NCBI GenBank assembly: GCA_036852015.1
Contig: JAANDG010000163.1
Span: 124,001 to 188,000 of the forward strand
Reading direction: 5' to 3'
DNA: 64,000 nucleotides
Origin: Pelodera strongyloides
Lineage: Eukaryota; Nematoda; Chromadorea; Rhabditida; Rhabditidae
Shown here: one piece after another, positions 26,387 through 39,893 of the stretch
Layout of the letters: each line of letters starts with the position of its first letter
How positions within the stretch are numbered: position 1 is the stretch's first letter
Made by a program: the position numbers and the translations under genes
The notes under the pieces: generated by a model
Database searches by the model: none
What the model saw: the letters and a program-made list of their open reading frames with translations, nothing else
Told to the model about the DNA's origin: nothing

Positions 26387-26558
26387 TTAAAGCGAAATAT
26401 TGAAACGCATCGTGGACACCTGAATTCGTACGTATTTATGCAAAGTTGCTCGAATTTTTAGCTCGATTTTTTATTCTAATTATGGTCATTTGCATGTGCT
26501 GCATACGAATGTGGTCTACTCGATTTGTTTCAAACACCGACCGGTATTTCGCTTTAAA
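26387..26558. mobile_element. Family-1 foldback element upstream of gene B
   Basis: TTAA edges; the left arm has lost the CCGGCCGG block (GAAATATTGAAACGC), the right arm is intact. Confidence 0.85.
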
Positions 26559-26772
26559 GCTGCTTCTTTTCTGTGCTGTGCTCTCATTTTTGATGTTATT
26601 CCATTTTTCGGATTTTGGGTTCTTCTTTATAGGTACATCTCAAATCGACAAAGGAAACTTTTCCAATTCTTGGAATTTTTGTCTATTGCCCAGTGTCACT
26701 GATGGGAGGAAAGCTTAAGGTCGGCATGCCAACATTTTACTGCTCCTTTCCTCACATTTTCCTCAAATATCT

Positions 26773-26935
26773 TTTAAAGCAAAATATCGGCCGGTTTTTG
26801 AAACACATCAAGTACACCAGCATTCTTATACAGCTTATGCAAATTAACGTAAATTAGCGAAAGAATTCAGTTGTCCGAGTTGCGTTTCAAAACCCGGCCG
26901 GTATTTCGCAAACCCGGCCGGTATTTCGCTTTAAA
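26773..26935. mobile_element. Family-1 element just before the DNA-binding exon of gene B
   Basis: Left end AGCAAAATATCGGCCGG. The right end carries the AACCCGGCCGGTATTTCGC terminal block twice in a row. It ends 26 bases before exon 26962. Confidence 0.88.
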
Positions 26936-26961
26936 GTAAATATTATTAGTGTATTTTCAAG

Positions 26962-29900
26962 GTGTGTAACTCGATTCCACCCAACCAAATCTGTGAAATT
27001 TGTCATCATCCAGCACATGGAATACACTTTGACGTGATTTCATGCAGAGCATGTGCTGCGTTTTTCAGAAGGTGGGATATTTTTCTTGGATGTGCTGTTG
27101 ATTATTAATAATTTATTACGAGGCGGCATGATGCATCACTTTGTAGGCGGAACAATTTCTACTTATGAGCTTCGGGAAAGTAAATTTTCGATTGAAGCAC
27201 ATAAAGTGACTTATGACCGATCCAAAGCCAAAGCCGTTCCTTTCTAATTTGAAATAGGAACTTTTTTTGACAATTTACTTTTAGAACATTCGTGTTGAAT
27301 CGAAAGTATGTTTGTCGACGAGGTGGCAATAACTGTGAAATTAAAGGAGGTTTGTATAATTTTCTTTTAACAACGAAAATTTTATGTCAACTAGCCAGGG
27401 CCAGGAAACAATAAGTTGGCAAGAACACGGATTTTTATTATTTTGATAGAGTTTGATGCTGCGATTTATAGAGAGAAACCAGTTATGAGCCCTCAAACAT
27501 TGGTCTGGAAGCTCTTTTTTTTGTGATTCAACTTATGTTTTATGTAGTTATTGGAATATTCACTATTCAGCACGTCAAACAGTAATTTTTCCATGTAATT
27601 GTCTCTAAAAAATACGCGGTAAATAATTTTGTTTAGACGTGCGCTACCTATGTCGTTGGTGTCGATTCAACAAGTGTCTACGGGTCGGAATGTCTGGTGA
27701 AAGTGAGTTATAATAAACCATAACACAAACTCATGCTATAGGAGCGAGATCAAACTTTGCGTTTTTGAACAAAACAACAACATCAAAGAAAAAATAACAA
27801 CGGCGAGCAAGACAATATAAAAATTCAAGTAATAAAAAGCGTGCATGCTGCATATGTGCATAATCAGCTACAATATTCGAATTCTGAATGGATTCTCGAA
27901 ATAGTTGACTCTTTGCCAACTGTTGGTTTAAAGGTGTATCACGTAGAATGAGTTACTCCGAACAACCCTATATTTAAAAAAATGCGACAGTCGTCTGGGA
28001 AATCTTTAAGTGTTTGACTATTGCAGATGTACAGTGGAATCGCGATCGTATATCGTCCGCGAAGCGCTCGTCGGAGCTGAAAAACTCGCAGTGCCCATCT
28101 GCACAGTGTGCTTCCGGCCTAGGACCTTACAACAAATACGCCGATGTTAACCCTTATGCTGTAGCATTTCCGCCGAACATGTCGGTTCAAAATCCAGAGG
28201 TTTTATTTTTACTTACATTTACAAGTGTATCCTCTCATGTTTACTGGTAATTATGATAGTTCTATAATTTTCCATTTGTTTGAATTTCATTATCCAAGTG
28301 TATTTTTTCCATGTATACAAACATCGTTCTTTAGAGGAAAGAAAATTACGCGGCTTTTATCGATGGTATTGTCGAAGCACTGGAACATGAATTGTATGAC
28401 GTGAGTGTCTTTATTTTGGTAATATTTAATTGGGTCTCAAGTCTCAACTCTCAACCAACGTGGGCCCTAACCTACTTGGGTCGTGCCTGTGTGGTTCTCA
28501 CCCACTTTGGATTCTAACCTTTCTTTGGTCATTGGGTCCTAGATACAAGTCGTTAAACGGTGTGCTAGTGATACACTCCTCGTTCTTAGGTAACCCCAGA
28601 GCTCCCTTCAGGACATCACGTGACTGCTCTGGAACGTATGACATTAGGCTTGCAGAGACTAAGAAGCAAAGTAGCACCGAATCCAGAGGTATGATTTTCT
28701 TTACTGGCCGCCATCTGCTCAAATGGGATCATTTGTTGGCAGACAATGCCACCGAATAGGATTCACCCATGCCCAGAAGACGGGGAATTCGTGCTTGAAG
28801 TAAACGGGCCCGCCTTAGCGTCCGCAGGTTCCCTTTCGAGTCAATGAGCGCATTCGAAATGGAGGCATATTTTCCTATATTGTAGGAAGTCCGGCTAGAT
28901 TGTACAATAAACGCTATACTGAACATTGAAGAAAGATCATGGTATGGTGCTACTTACAGACTTCCGAAACGTTGGACATTGCCAAAGGCTGTCGATTGTG
29001 GGCGAAAAGTTCAATTGATATAGCCCAATGTATGATGCATTGTGAGGAATTCACGACTCTTCCGCCAATGGAGAAAGTGAGTGTAGAATACTTGATGACA
29101 ACTTTTTCATATATAGATGCACAGGCAGAGTGAGGCAAAAATGAGAATGAGAAAAAGGTTTGCCTTCCACAAGCATAGAACTGGCGGAATTCAACGATAA
29201 CGGAAGCAGACGATTGTAAATTTCTAAATGCGTGCCCAGCGCGTAGTCAACCGACTGCTTACCATAACTGACTTCGATTTAGATGACAGTTTTCAAAGTA
29301 TCCTGGTGTACGTTTCATCGATTCGCAAACATGGCCGCCTCGCTGGAGCTATTTGGCGAAGAGGTGTTCACAAAAGAAGTAAGTTTTCATTTCGCACATG
29401 AAAACTAGAGTTTTGCAAAAAGACGAAGACTAGAAATGAGACGTTCTTTTCAGAAAGTTCTGATCACAAACCAGTTGGCTGTGGATGCACGAACTGAATA
29501 CGACTTTGCAGATATGACCAACTATCCGGCCAATGAAGTATCCGCGTAGGCTTTTAATATTCAAATAAGATGTATACTAATGTTGACTAGTGTACAGTGT
29601 ACAAGTAATATATAAATAGTCTCAGAAAACACTACTGTGTGGAGGCTGGGGTGCCAAAAAATCAATTATTGGCGCGCACAGCTCCCACACAATAGACAAA
29701 ACACGACAACAGTATACGGCATTGTTGTACAATGTAAGTCTAATACAAATCAATGAAATCAATTTCAACAAAATGCCAATCGAGGAACCACCTTGTTCCA
29801 GGATATTTTTTAAAACTACTTTTGCCAACATTGGTCGCGAAGTCTTCACGTTATAGCGAAATACAGGCCGGAACACATCGTTAACAACTGAATTCTTATG

Positions 29901-30859
29901 CATTTATGCAAATTTGCTCGAATTTATCTTGACTTTGTATTCTAATTTATGTTCATTTGCATAAGGTGCTTAAGAATGCCTTTCTACTCGATGTAAAAAA
30001 AAAACGGCCGGCATTTCGCTTTAAATAAGCATCCCTTGCAGCCTCTTCAAACCATACATGCGGCGCATGTGTACGGAAATCGGAAAGCCAATGCAAGAAC
30101 TGCGTCTAACTGACTATGAACTCGCCTACATTATGAGCCTACTAGTATGGAATTTGGAAGGTTGGTCTATGTATCTATACATGTAACAAACGTGTAAGAG
30201 CGCTACTGTAATGAAACCTATTTCCTCATTTACATCCTTTATTCTTAGTTACGTCCGTTTACATCAATATTTTACCATCTAAATTTTAAGATCGCATTGT
30301 ACTCCCTAAAGTTGACAGTGGTATTACACCCGTTCGTTTCTTTAGGCACTTCCGTCGCCCAATCTACAATGGATGTAGCGGATGCGTTACGTGAACGCAT
30401 TTCTGGCGAACTTCATGATTACTACCTACACACGTTGAGGCTTCATAACTATGCGGACAGACTTATTCAGCTCATGGCACTTGTCAAGCAGTCAACGGTA
30501 CGTATTGCCATGTATTATATACCCGCAAACCCGAGCACTTCTTAAATTAATGGTTTCCATAAGGTAGGGGACCTGTTCTCCAGCTTATTTGGAACATTGC
30601 GAAAATAGATGCCACTAAATAAATTTGAACTTACATATGTTTTCATTAATTTAGCGCTAGTACCATGTTTGACGTTGAAAGGACAGATACTCAACTGTAT
30701 AACGTTCAGTTCTTAATTGTGGTCATGAAAGCCTTTTTTCAGAGGATCCAAAACGACAAAGCAAAATCGATGGAATTAGCAAGGTTCTTTGGCGTTTTCA
30801 AACGTACCACGAACAACAATTGTCCAACAAACAAGTTTTACGATCCTAAGCGATGTTGA
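26962..30859 (+). CDS. Nuclear hormone receptor B, tandem paralogue of A, 5' exon missing
   Basis: Twelve exons encode 423 residues beginning at the DNA-binding domain: 26962-27071, 27285-27349, 27637-27702, 28027-28199, 28335-28400, 28590-28688, 28960-29076, 29283-29378, 29454-29545, 30042-30160, 30346-30497, 30743-30859 (TGA). Finger 1 reads CEIC...[10 protein letters not shown] and finger 2 C-x6-C-x9-C-x2-C, as in gene A. All shared introns lie at the same place and phase as in A. Exon lengths match except exons 5 (173 against 170), 6 (66 against 84) and 13 (117 against 108). In exon 12, 38 of 51 residues are identical, so the copies are old enough to have diverged while both frames stayed open. 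No convincing start exon was found; ATG 26702 to 26719 (six codons, phase 0, weak donor GTCGGC) is only a candidate. A TTAA foldback element ends 27 bases before the first exon. The donor of exon 5 (GTTTTA) is weak. An AATAAA lies at 31223. Confidence 0.85.
29851..30024. mobile_element. Family-1 element in intron 10 of gene B
   Basis: Left edge mutated to TTATAGCG, right edge CGCTTTAA; it ends 17 bases before exon 30042, so it forms part of the acceptor neighbourhood. Confidence 0.85.
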
Positions 30860-31397
30860 TACGTTGATAACAAATGTTCTACAAGATTATACTTTCAATT
30901 GCTACTCATCCCGGCCTTTTTTCGTTTTCGTCGGTTATTATAAAAACAGTAAGTAACAAATGCTACATCCTACAACTGATACGCTAATCGTTATTGCTTA
31001 TCATTAGTATTGGACTAATAATCAACTTTCCAAATCACTATATAATATTATAGGGCTTGGAGTATGGCCCAATCATAAATGAACTTCTATTTCTATGGAC
31101 AAACATTTTCGTGGTATTTTCTGGAAATTTTAGAGGTGTGGATTTTTTGTCGTTTTCTCGAACAGGCAATAGATCAATGCCCGCTGCTACTTTCAGTTCA
31201 AAAATAATTTCTTATTGAAATGAATAAACTCATTTATATTAATTGTCAATGTTGTCGATGGATCGAACATTAACAATCCGGTGTAAAAGAAAGGAATGTG
31301 TATAAGTTTTCAATTAATTTTTTTTACTATTTACAGGCATAGTAATATTTATTAGGATTTCAATATAATACATCCAGTACAAATCAATTTTAGTCAA

Positions 31398-34300
31398 TCA
31401 ACTTCGGCGGAGAGCAGTATTTGTCTCATTGCTATTTACGGAATTGACCGGAACCAGACGTTGCTTCTTGTAGAATATGCTTCCTGCAAACAAGTGATCT
31501 TAATTATAATGCTCCTTGAATTAAAATTCAAGTAAAGTTAAGTCCTTAAATTAAAATTCAAGAATTGAAAGTTTGAAAGGGTCATGTAAAATGGATAGAA
31601 AAAAAGTATTTCGTTCACAGATCGAAGCATCGAAGTTGAACAGAACTCAGATAAGGGAGTTTTTTTGCCAACTTCGGACACTGTAACCGCACTTTTCCCC
31701 ACAGCAATTATCCTATTTTTGGTCCACACAGTACCAAACTTTACAGTAATCCTCGTAATGTGGTAAGAAAAGTAGCACTTGCCAATATACTCCCGGTATG
31801 GTTTCGTAAAATATGCCATGAGTGAGAGATGCGATAGCGAAAAGAATGACATTATAAAGAGGGCAAACGAAGCGAAAGGTTTCGTGAAATGCTGGGTATC
31901 TGAAAAAGTCTAAAATGTTCGTAGGATAGAGTTTGAAGCAAAGTGAACCGAATGATATGATGTTCTTTCAATTTCATAACATAATTTCCGTACTTGGCAG
32001 TTGCGTAACCCGTATGATAACTTGCAATCCTTCTCTCTATTATCATTATGACTTTTACAGATTTAATTGCATATTTACATCATTTACATTTTGAGACTGC
32101 AACAAATTACTCGTGTTTGGTTTGTTCGCATATTCTTGACCAGCAATTACCAATAAATGGATGAAAATAAAGTGCATGCCTAGCAATTTCAATCAGGGAC
32201 AAGAAGCTGTAAAAAAATACATACCAAGTTCGTCATCCAATACGTTTTTTGATGTGTTCGAAATGAACAAAAGAAGTAGAGGAAACATTAGGAAGAAAAG
32301 AGGTGCTGCGGACTAAAAAGAGGAACTTTATTTAGTATTTCAAACCAAATTTGTAGTGGATTGGAATAGTTGTAGCGTAGATTCTCACCATTGTAAGTAA
32401 CTGAACAAATTACCATGCGATGGAAATGAATATAGATTTGGGAGATCAAGGAGCGAGAGATCACATCACTACGCTACTACCCTTCGCCTCAACCACCTTC
32501 CTTTCCTGAGTCTACGATCAAGCTTCCTGTGACAGAGGAAGGAAACGGCTCTAAAATTTCTCCATCTACGGTCTAAATCGCGATCTACGATTACCCGATA
32601 TTTATAATAAAATTTATGATATTCTGTGTTGTTTGATTGTCGTGCACGAAGAAAGAGTGCCTGTATTGATTTCGTGTATTTTGATTGATTGATTGTTCCG
32701 TTGTGTTTTCCTGATTCGTCTTGAAAGTCGTCTTGAGAGGTCCTCCGTTGATATTGTTCTTGTGGATACCATGGTTCAGTTCAAAATTAACAAGCGAAAG
32801 TGCTCAAAAATACCAGTTGTAGATTGCATAACACCGCCTAAGCATTCATACTCTGACTTTCACTTATGATTTCATTCGGGAGTTACGTTTACCAATTCCC
32901 CGATAGAAGACTTCATTGAATTACCACACGCATCATGGATTCAGGGGCTTAACAAAGTCTTATGAATACACCACAGACAGAGGTTCCTCCAAATATCGTA
33001 AGCCCAAGGAAGAGCGATTTCTTGCGTTCCGAGCTTTAGATGGTGTCTTCTTGGACTTTGGGTTGTCCATATCCGGTGGTGTCTCGGGCTTTTGGGACTG
33101 TTTCGTTCTAATTGTGGAAATGATGCGTCTATTAATGGCACCCGCATATTATCCAATAACAGTTCAAACCTGGAAAATTAGTGACCGCAACAAAGTCTTA
33201 TGTAATTTTCTCGATTTATCGCTCATGGATTTAATATTTCTCAAACATCTCCAAACCAGAAAGAACATCACTGAAAATACGACAAATGAATAATAAACCA
33301 TGACAAAGATATAGGAATTTTTCTGCTTCTGGCTGGAAACAAAACCGTTGCACGTAATACTTGCAATGAGGAAATCCGCGTTGTTTCTACTCAAAAAGCT
33401 GGAACTAATTGTAAGCCCATCGTGATCCAATACGGCAGGAATTACACCAAAAAAAGTTAAATAACGTACATAAATAGCTAAAGAATATTGCGTTTGCGTA
33501 AACCAGACAACCATAGATGAATAGAAGATGCTGCGGGTATTTTTCGGGCATTATAAGCATAAGACCATGTGTAGGGTCGAAGAAAACTTCTCTCTGCAAT
33601 TTTATTTATAAAAACGAATAGGTTCTCGCCCTTTCTTTGAGAAAATTGTGCGTTAACTTAGTGGATGTGGTTTAAATCTCTGCGTAAGGGCCACTATGGC
33701 CAGGCCAGAGAGCAAACAGTAAGATCTTTACCTCCTTGATAAAGTTCCGTTTCTCTTCTTCGGTATTAAAACATCGTTGGTACAAAAAACTGAGCACACA
33801 TATGAATACACCCGGAGAGATCACAACAGCATATATGGGGTAGCTAAAGATTAGTGCATAGAAAGCGAATGGAAAAAAAATTGTGATACAAGCTTCTCTT
33901 CTTTCACTCTGTCAAGCCGCTCGACCTCTGAATGTCTCTGAGCCTTCTCTTATCTAGACTTCTTCACCACTTTCGATACTGATACCCTCGACTTCTGTAC
34001 CGCTCTCTTTGTTCTCTAAAAATGAATAGACCCTAAAATGGTATTGTAAGAGACTAAGAGATACCTTGCCCAGTTTTTCCGGTACCCAACCGTAATGCAC
34101 CAATATCTATAAACGAATCCAGTTTGAATCGCCCATATGGTAAAGCAGACAGTCCACAATAGACACAGCTAAAAGGCAAAAGAAATATAAATAACAAATT
34201 CTTGACAGCTTGGCTTTATTTCACATACACTTCTTCTGAATTTCACATTGGCTAAAACAAAACAGTTTACAAAACAAATGTAGTAAAAAACTAGCAAAAT

Positions 34301-34967
34301 GACTAACCGTATAAAAGTTTCCAAATGATGGAAGGAGATCGGGCAGGAAACCTCGAAATTCACATCCTAGCGCTCCGGTTAGGGTCGCTGGAGCCAAGAC
34401 AAGAGTTAGGCTCATGTCACTTAGACCCAAAACTATCTGAAGATGTAGTTCGCATATGCCATCAAATAAACACCATCAAACTGCGTTAAAAAGTGAACCT
34501 CAAACGTTGCAATGCGAAGCTCCGAACTCCGCTATTAATTTTGTCTATGTATAAAGTTTTAATATAATAAAATCACCATCATTTCGAGGAGTACCCATTT
34601 ATAAACGCCCATTTCTTTGGGCGTATGCCTCACGATGACGAATCCCATGAAAACATTCAATGATGTGGTGAGAACGCCGTTGACTTTGACTGCGTACGCG
34701 TTGAGGAAGTCGCTCACCTAAATAAAGCAAGTTGCTTTCAATATGGGCGATCATGGATTGAAATCAATTTACGTAGAGATAAAAAAAACGTACGAATTTC
34801 ATCGTCATATTATCGGCTTGAGCGTGGAACATCGCGTCCTCAAACTCCCTAAAATAAAATGATAAACGCATCAGCTAATCATGCATGGAATCGGAAAATC
34901 AGTAAGCCACTAAACTCGTCGTTGTTTCGGGATCCTCCGGTATAAACATTTAGGATGATCAAATAGG
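31398..34967 (-). CDS. Seven-transmembrane chemoreceptor gene E (SRH/STR superfamily-like), 5' incomplete
   Basis: Predicted chemosensory G-protein-coupled receptor of the plasma membrane. Exons in transcript order: 34916-34967, 34794-34848, 34577-34717, 34308-34436, 34065-34168, 33732-33843, 33448-33593, 33170-33404, 32225-32312, 31735-31899, 31398-31483 (TGA). Visible landmarks: VRHTPKEMGVYKW after TM1, LGLSDMSLTLVLAP in TM2, LPSFGNFYT, FVYRYW after TM3, MSDKSRKLHKTLLRSLIFQ in the third inner loop, a proline-rich TM6 (SAAPLFFLMFP) and TKPYREYI after TM7. This order fits the SRH/SRI/STR group; I cannot pick the subfamily safely. Three points are open: the first coding exon is not found; exon 8 may begin at 33332 behind a better acceptor (TTTCCAG, same phase) instead of 33404; and the donor of exon 10 could be at 31745, which changes the C-terminal tail. 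The gene converges on B, with an AATAAA at 31348-31353 (minus), 45 bases past the stop. Confidence 0.75.
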
Positions 34968-35844
34968 CTGAAACGGGACACCAATTGAGATATATATGGT
35001 GTAATAAGACGAAGGTGTGGTTCAATACAGAACAGTTCACGCTGAGTCAACCCGTAGATTTGTCGCTGTATACAAATCTTGAACAACGATAGTGCATGTG
35101 CAGAAAATACTCTATCGTACGCACCTGATCTCTCCGATTATGAAAAACAGATCTCATGAAAATCGACATTGTTACTTGGCAAAAACTACTAACCAAAACT
35201 TACCACAGTTGGGAATAATTGGGTTTGGGATATAGGATATAGGTAGCTTTTCAATGCGGCTCGGCCGGGGTATGTTCGTGCCTCTTCTGCCAAATAAGAC
35301 GCTGGATTCTACGTTTCATTCAATGTGATTTACGTGAGTATTTTCCAGTAAAATGACTTTCTCGGACGCGCAAAATTACTGAGTGGATACATTGCTTCAT
35401 TTTTTTTATAATTAGCCTGTATTACATTAGTACAAGTGTAATATGCATTTACTGCGCAGGCATAATTACTGACAAATTGGCACCATAAAAATGAACAAGA
35501 ACTCACATAACTAATATAATACGGCAATAGAGATTATTTATTGCAACCTTGAGGGCTGCAATTAGGAATGTTTTTGATCACATAGATAATCACGCTGCAT
35601 TGCTAAGTGTTCCTGATAACTGCATTTCAATTTGAGATAACGGGTAAAGAGTTTGAAGAGTGAAGAGTACCGGGTTATACCAACGGAAACCACAGAAACG
35701 GTGCACCGGGGTCCAGTTCAATTCTGAAGCCGGACACGCACTAGTCTTTAAATTTCCCGGAGGCAATTTTCTCGGGAAGTCGATTTTCCTCCGCCAGCTT
35801 CACCCTGTCTATCATCTTTTACAACTTTTACGCCTTTTGCGGGT

Positions 35845-35917
35845 GTAGGGGTAGGGGGTTTCCGGTCCCGATTCGAACCAACGACCGGCAAAACGCTTTT
35901 CACTGCGCCACACCCTG
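35845..35917 (-). pseudogene. tRNA-like sequence with intact A and B boxes
   Basis: Minus strand: TGGCGCAGTG (35901-35910) and GGTTCGAATC (35870-35879). The T arm pairs poorly and about 17 extra bases sit before a possible 3' acceptor strand (ACACCC), so a working tRNA is unlikely. Confidence 0.35.
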
Positions 35918-36824
35918 CTTCAGCTTGAGGTTCCTATTAAATGCGTCAACAATGCAAATCTGCAATATTAACATAATACTCAAAGACACTAAGAAGGATA
36001 TGGGTCATTGGTTAAAAGATCCGCAACTAGTTCACGGGCTTGTCGTAGCTGCCGTAGAAAGACATGACGATGTCATGTAGGAGGAAGCGAAGGTTTTACC
36101 ATATGGGGTGATTAAATGATACAATTTCTAACGCATCGAGTATACTCCAGCTGACAAATGGTGAGTAGACTGCAACCAGGAGCTAGGATATATTTCGCAA
36201 ACCAAAATTTTTCCGAATGTTTCATTCCTGGAAACTTTTTGTCACTCAGCAACCACAAGAACATGTTTACGATCTTTCAGTAAATATGTACCTGAACAGG
36301 AAACATTTTAGCACATGTTAGCTCTATTATATATAAGCGTACTCGCATATTCACGCAGGTGTTAAATTTGCAAATAATTGAAGCCTTATTTTCATAAATA
36401 AAAGATAAAAAAGATACAGTGTACCGGGTTATTTTCATAAATATATAGTATAATTAATTGAAATTAATTACTAATTGAAATTACACTATTAAAAGTAACG
36501 CTGCAAAATAAAGGGCCAAACTTTAGAAAAAAAAACATAAAAAAGTCAAGATGTTTATTGGCATTACCAAGAAAAGGACCAAAGAATCCAACATTTTTTC
36601 CATAGCAATTAGAACTTGTGATTCATGTAGTTCTTGTACCAGCAAAGATCGTGTTCGGACGACTTGCTATTTTATTTGAAATAACAAGATCAATAACACT
36701 TGTCACAGGGTCACTTGGGTCTCCAGTAGACTGTATTGAAGTGTCACGGAAAAGGCAACAAGTTTTCCCCAATTTTTATGCGATAAATTCCCAGATTACT
36801 CAAGCATATGCATGGCCGTCTTGC

Positions 36825-37007
36825 TTAAAGCGAAATACCGGCCGGTTTTTGAAACGCATCGAATACTCCCTGCTTTACTATGCTTCATATGCAAATGAGC
36901 ATAAATTTGAATGAAAAATAGACCCCAATAGACCCCTTTTAGCATAACTGCATAATAATGCTGGTATTTGAGATGCGTTTCAAAAACCGGCTGGTATTTC
37001 GCTTTAA
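36825..37007. mobile_element. Family-1 foldback element, joined to family 4
   Basis: Intact inverted ends; its right TTAA (37004-37007) is also the left TTAA of the next element. Confidence 0.88.
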
Positions 37008-37484
37008 AGGGATGGGTTCACTACAAAATCACCTTGTTTTTATGCTTTACTTTGATTGTACAAAGGAAAACTTAAACAAAGAGCATAAAAAATATTCCTT
37101 GAATTATTCCCTAGGGAAGATACTCGGTAAAAAAGGGTGAGTATTGATCTTTTTCCGATAAAGTTGTACTGCAAGATAAACTAAGGAAGCTAAGAGATAT
37201 GGCTGAAACACACTGTTTTGAGCAAAATAAACTGTAGTCTTCATCGCTTATTTCACATAAAACAATGAAAAAACAGTGTGTTTCAGCCATATATCTTAGC
37301 TTCCTTAGTTTATCTTGCAGTACAACTTTATCGGAAAAAGATCAATACTCACCTTTTTTACCTAATATCTGCCCTAGGGAATAATTCAAGGAATATTTTT
37401 TATGCTCTTTGTTTAAGTTTTCCTTTGTACAATCAAAGTAAAGCATAAAAACAAGGTGATTTTGTAGTGAACCCATCCCTTTAA
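37004..37484. mobile_element. Family-4 foldback element (AGGGATGGGTTCAC ends)
   Basis: A near-perfect 481-bp palindrome edged by TTAA; both arms carry TATGGCTGAAACACACTG. It folds as one long hairpin. A truncated copy lies at 43643. Confidence 0.93.
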
Positions 37485-39785
37485 TATGCAAAATAGGGGA
37501 AGCAAATTGCAAAAGAAGCTCTACAGAACTAAACTGCAATCTGAGCTTGAAAGTTCGTTTCCGAGCCTAAGGTGCCACGTGTTGCTTAGTTAAATGCTTC
37601 CTTTTTAATCATAACCGCTTGCACGTTCCGAAAGTTTTTGTAGCCACGTTTTAGTAATCCGGGTAACACAGAATAATTGAGGAAACCTATTGGTACGAGC
37701 CTTAAAAGTTAACGAAAACCAATTGTCTCGTGTCGCCGTTTTATCTCTGCTAGAGTTACCCAGCTACCAACGTCTACTTTGGCAGGGTGTGCTCAAGAAC
37801 CAGTCGGTCAGCGGGCCATATTAACACGGACAATCTAATTAACGAATGAGGCAAGAATTTAATCAACAGCAAGCCAATGCACTTGAACTAGATGTGACGG
37901 ACTGTCTGTCCGAAACAAAACAATAACAAGAGACTAAATGCATAAACTAAAAGTGAGAAGTTCCTGAATGAAAGATTCGGCTCTAGTAGGAAAAAATTGA
38001 AAGTTTTCTCGCGCAACAACGAACGAAAGATGTGAAACGTCAGAAAACAACACAGAGGAGATCCATGAAAAATGAATCATCAAACCGAAGTATGAACACG
38101 GCGTACATAGCAGAATCCCCCAATAATTTTAGGCCACACCTACAGTACTCTTTGATGATCATGTTTATTGAGCAGACAAACTACGGTAAGTGGTATGCAT
38201 TTTCTGTAATCACTCGTTGTCTATTATTTTCTTGAGACAGAGGAACCACACCAAACCAATCTGATATTTGATTTTTGTGCATATTTTTCAAAACAGTCAT
38301 TAGTGACATCACGTAAAATAAGTTGTACAGCAAAATAATAATCGTTATCCCTTACTTGATTTCTTTATGTGCTTCATTCCTGTTTTCTGTTTGCATGTGG
38401 TCGATGGTATTTACTTTGTTTCAAATCAACAACACATATGTATACAACAAATCAAATATTTATACTGAATGATCGCACATGTATAAAGTAACAACGTTGA
38501 AAGAAAACTAGCGACATTCTATACATTATACATATCTACACGGAACTAAATATCACAAATGATTATCAAATCACACTAGTGTTGAGTATTTTCACATAAA
38601 ACTATCCTCGTATTGATTGTTATTCAAATTTCAACTGATAACGTTCGCACACTATTCGTTGCACATGACAAAGGGTACGGTACGGTGGTACAATATAGGG
38701 TGCAGTGGGCAAAAAACGGAAACAAATCACAGCAATAAATAAATTATAAGAGGTAGCTATGCAAACTATGTCAAAAAATATATAAGGGTTCTATTTGGGG
38801 GAAACGATTCAAAAATAACAACACAGGCTGAGGTAAACAAATAAATTCGAATCAGTATGAGTGAAACAGGTAAAAAGTTCGGTTCATGTGACTGTCGACG
38901 AATCAAGTGGCGATAAACAATGAGACAAAAAAGTGAAAATGCTAAAGTATAAAACCAGTAATCACATCACACTGACTCCCCAAACATCTCTCCGTCTTCG
39001 GTTTTTACAATATCCCTTCCTTCCTCTACCCCTCTTTCTCCCTTCTCCTGTCTATCCCTCTCTCTCTGTCTCTGTACTAATTGAAGCAAGGAGCATCCAG
39101 GACGCTATGAGGCTTAGGCATGGGGAGCCTCGGTTGAGAAAAATATAATTGTAAGCCTGATTGTGAGACTTTCGACAAAGGCATAAAAAACGATTCGAAC
39201 AAACAATATTCCTAAACACCTATACAAATATCACACAAAAAGGACACAAGTAACTGATCAAGACTGTAAGTGTGACAAGAGAGTACTCATGCTATACAAG
39301 TGGTCAAACTAAAGAATGGGACCTAATGCATGGGACCAACTATGCATGGTTTATCACTACTGTTATTACAATTATTTGTAGAATTATTACTAACTCAAAT
39401 GGGCGGGAAGTTATGAGCAACTAGCAAGGAACTAAAGCAAATGAAGAAATGAAACCAAATAAATATGTATATCTACAATCGCATTCTGTTTATTATAGTG
39501 GATTTTTACATCCACAACCCTTCTAGACGCATTATCTCACTATGATTTTATCGATTGAGTGGAAAACCAAAAATACAAACCAAACCATGCGCAGTTTGGG
39601 TGAGGCCCATGATTTGAAGAATGACCGGCTTCGTACAGATCACCCAAACTGCGCAGTTCAGGACACTTTCGCATGATGACTAGAAAGACACGTGTCGTTA
39701 TTGGGCTCAGCGTGAGACAGTCGGTCCAAGCGAGATAAACTTGGCCTTTTTAGGAAGTCTCATTTTTGTCGAATGGGACTCAAAG

Positions 39786-39888
39786 TTTAAAGCGTTATGG
39801 TACACGCAAATTGCGTTCCCTGATGTGTCGGAAATGCAGGTAATTGTCCATCATAAATATCACAAACCACATGTCATACCGCTTTAAA
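39786..39888. mobile_element. Family-5 element six bases past the stop of gene C
   Basis: TTTAAAGCGTTATGGTACACG facing CATGTCATACCGCTTTAAA. Gene C's TAA is at 39894-39896, so the element occupies the start of the 3' untranslated region. Confidence 0.8.
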
Positions 39889-39893
39889 CAGGT

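Larger units (their letters stand above)
23639..26701. other. Intergenic region between paralogues A and B
   Basis: Contains an AATAAA at 24075 (possible end of A), the GATCT repeat, one family-6 element, a CT microsatellite (25868-26030) and a family-1 element. The first exon and promoter of B should lie here or in the following 260 bases, but I could not identify them. Confidence 0.5.
34968..39785. other. Region between chemoreceptor E and receptor C
   Basis: Should hold the missing 5' exon of E near 35000-35230 and the 3' end of C. A tRNA-like piece and the joined family-1/family-4 elements are listed separately. The rest shows AT-rich sequence without recognisable coding. Confidence 0.5.

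Noticed and set aside
32916..33293. A 125-codon plus-strand open frame
   Set aside because: Antisense to the TM5 exon and following intron of chemoreceptor E, which has motif and phase support on the other strand.
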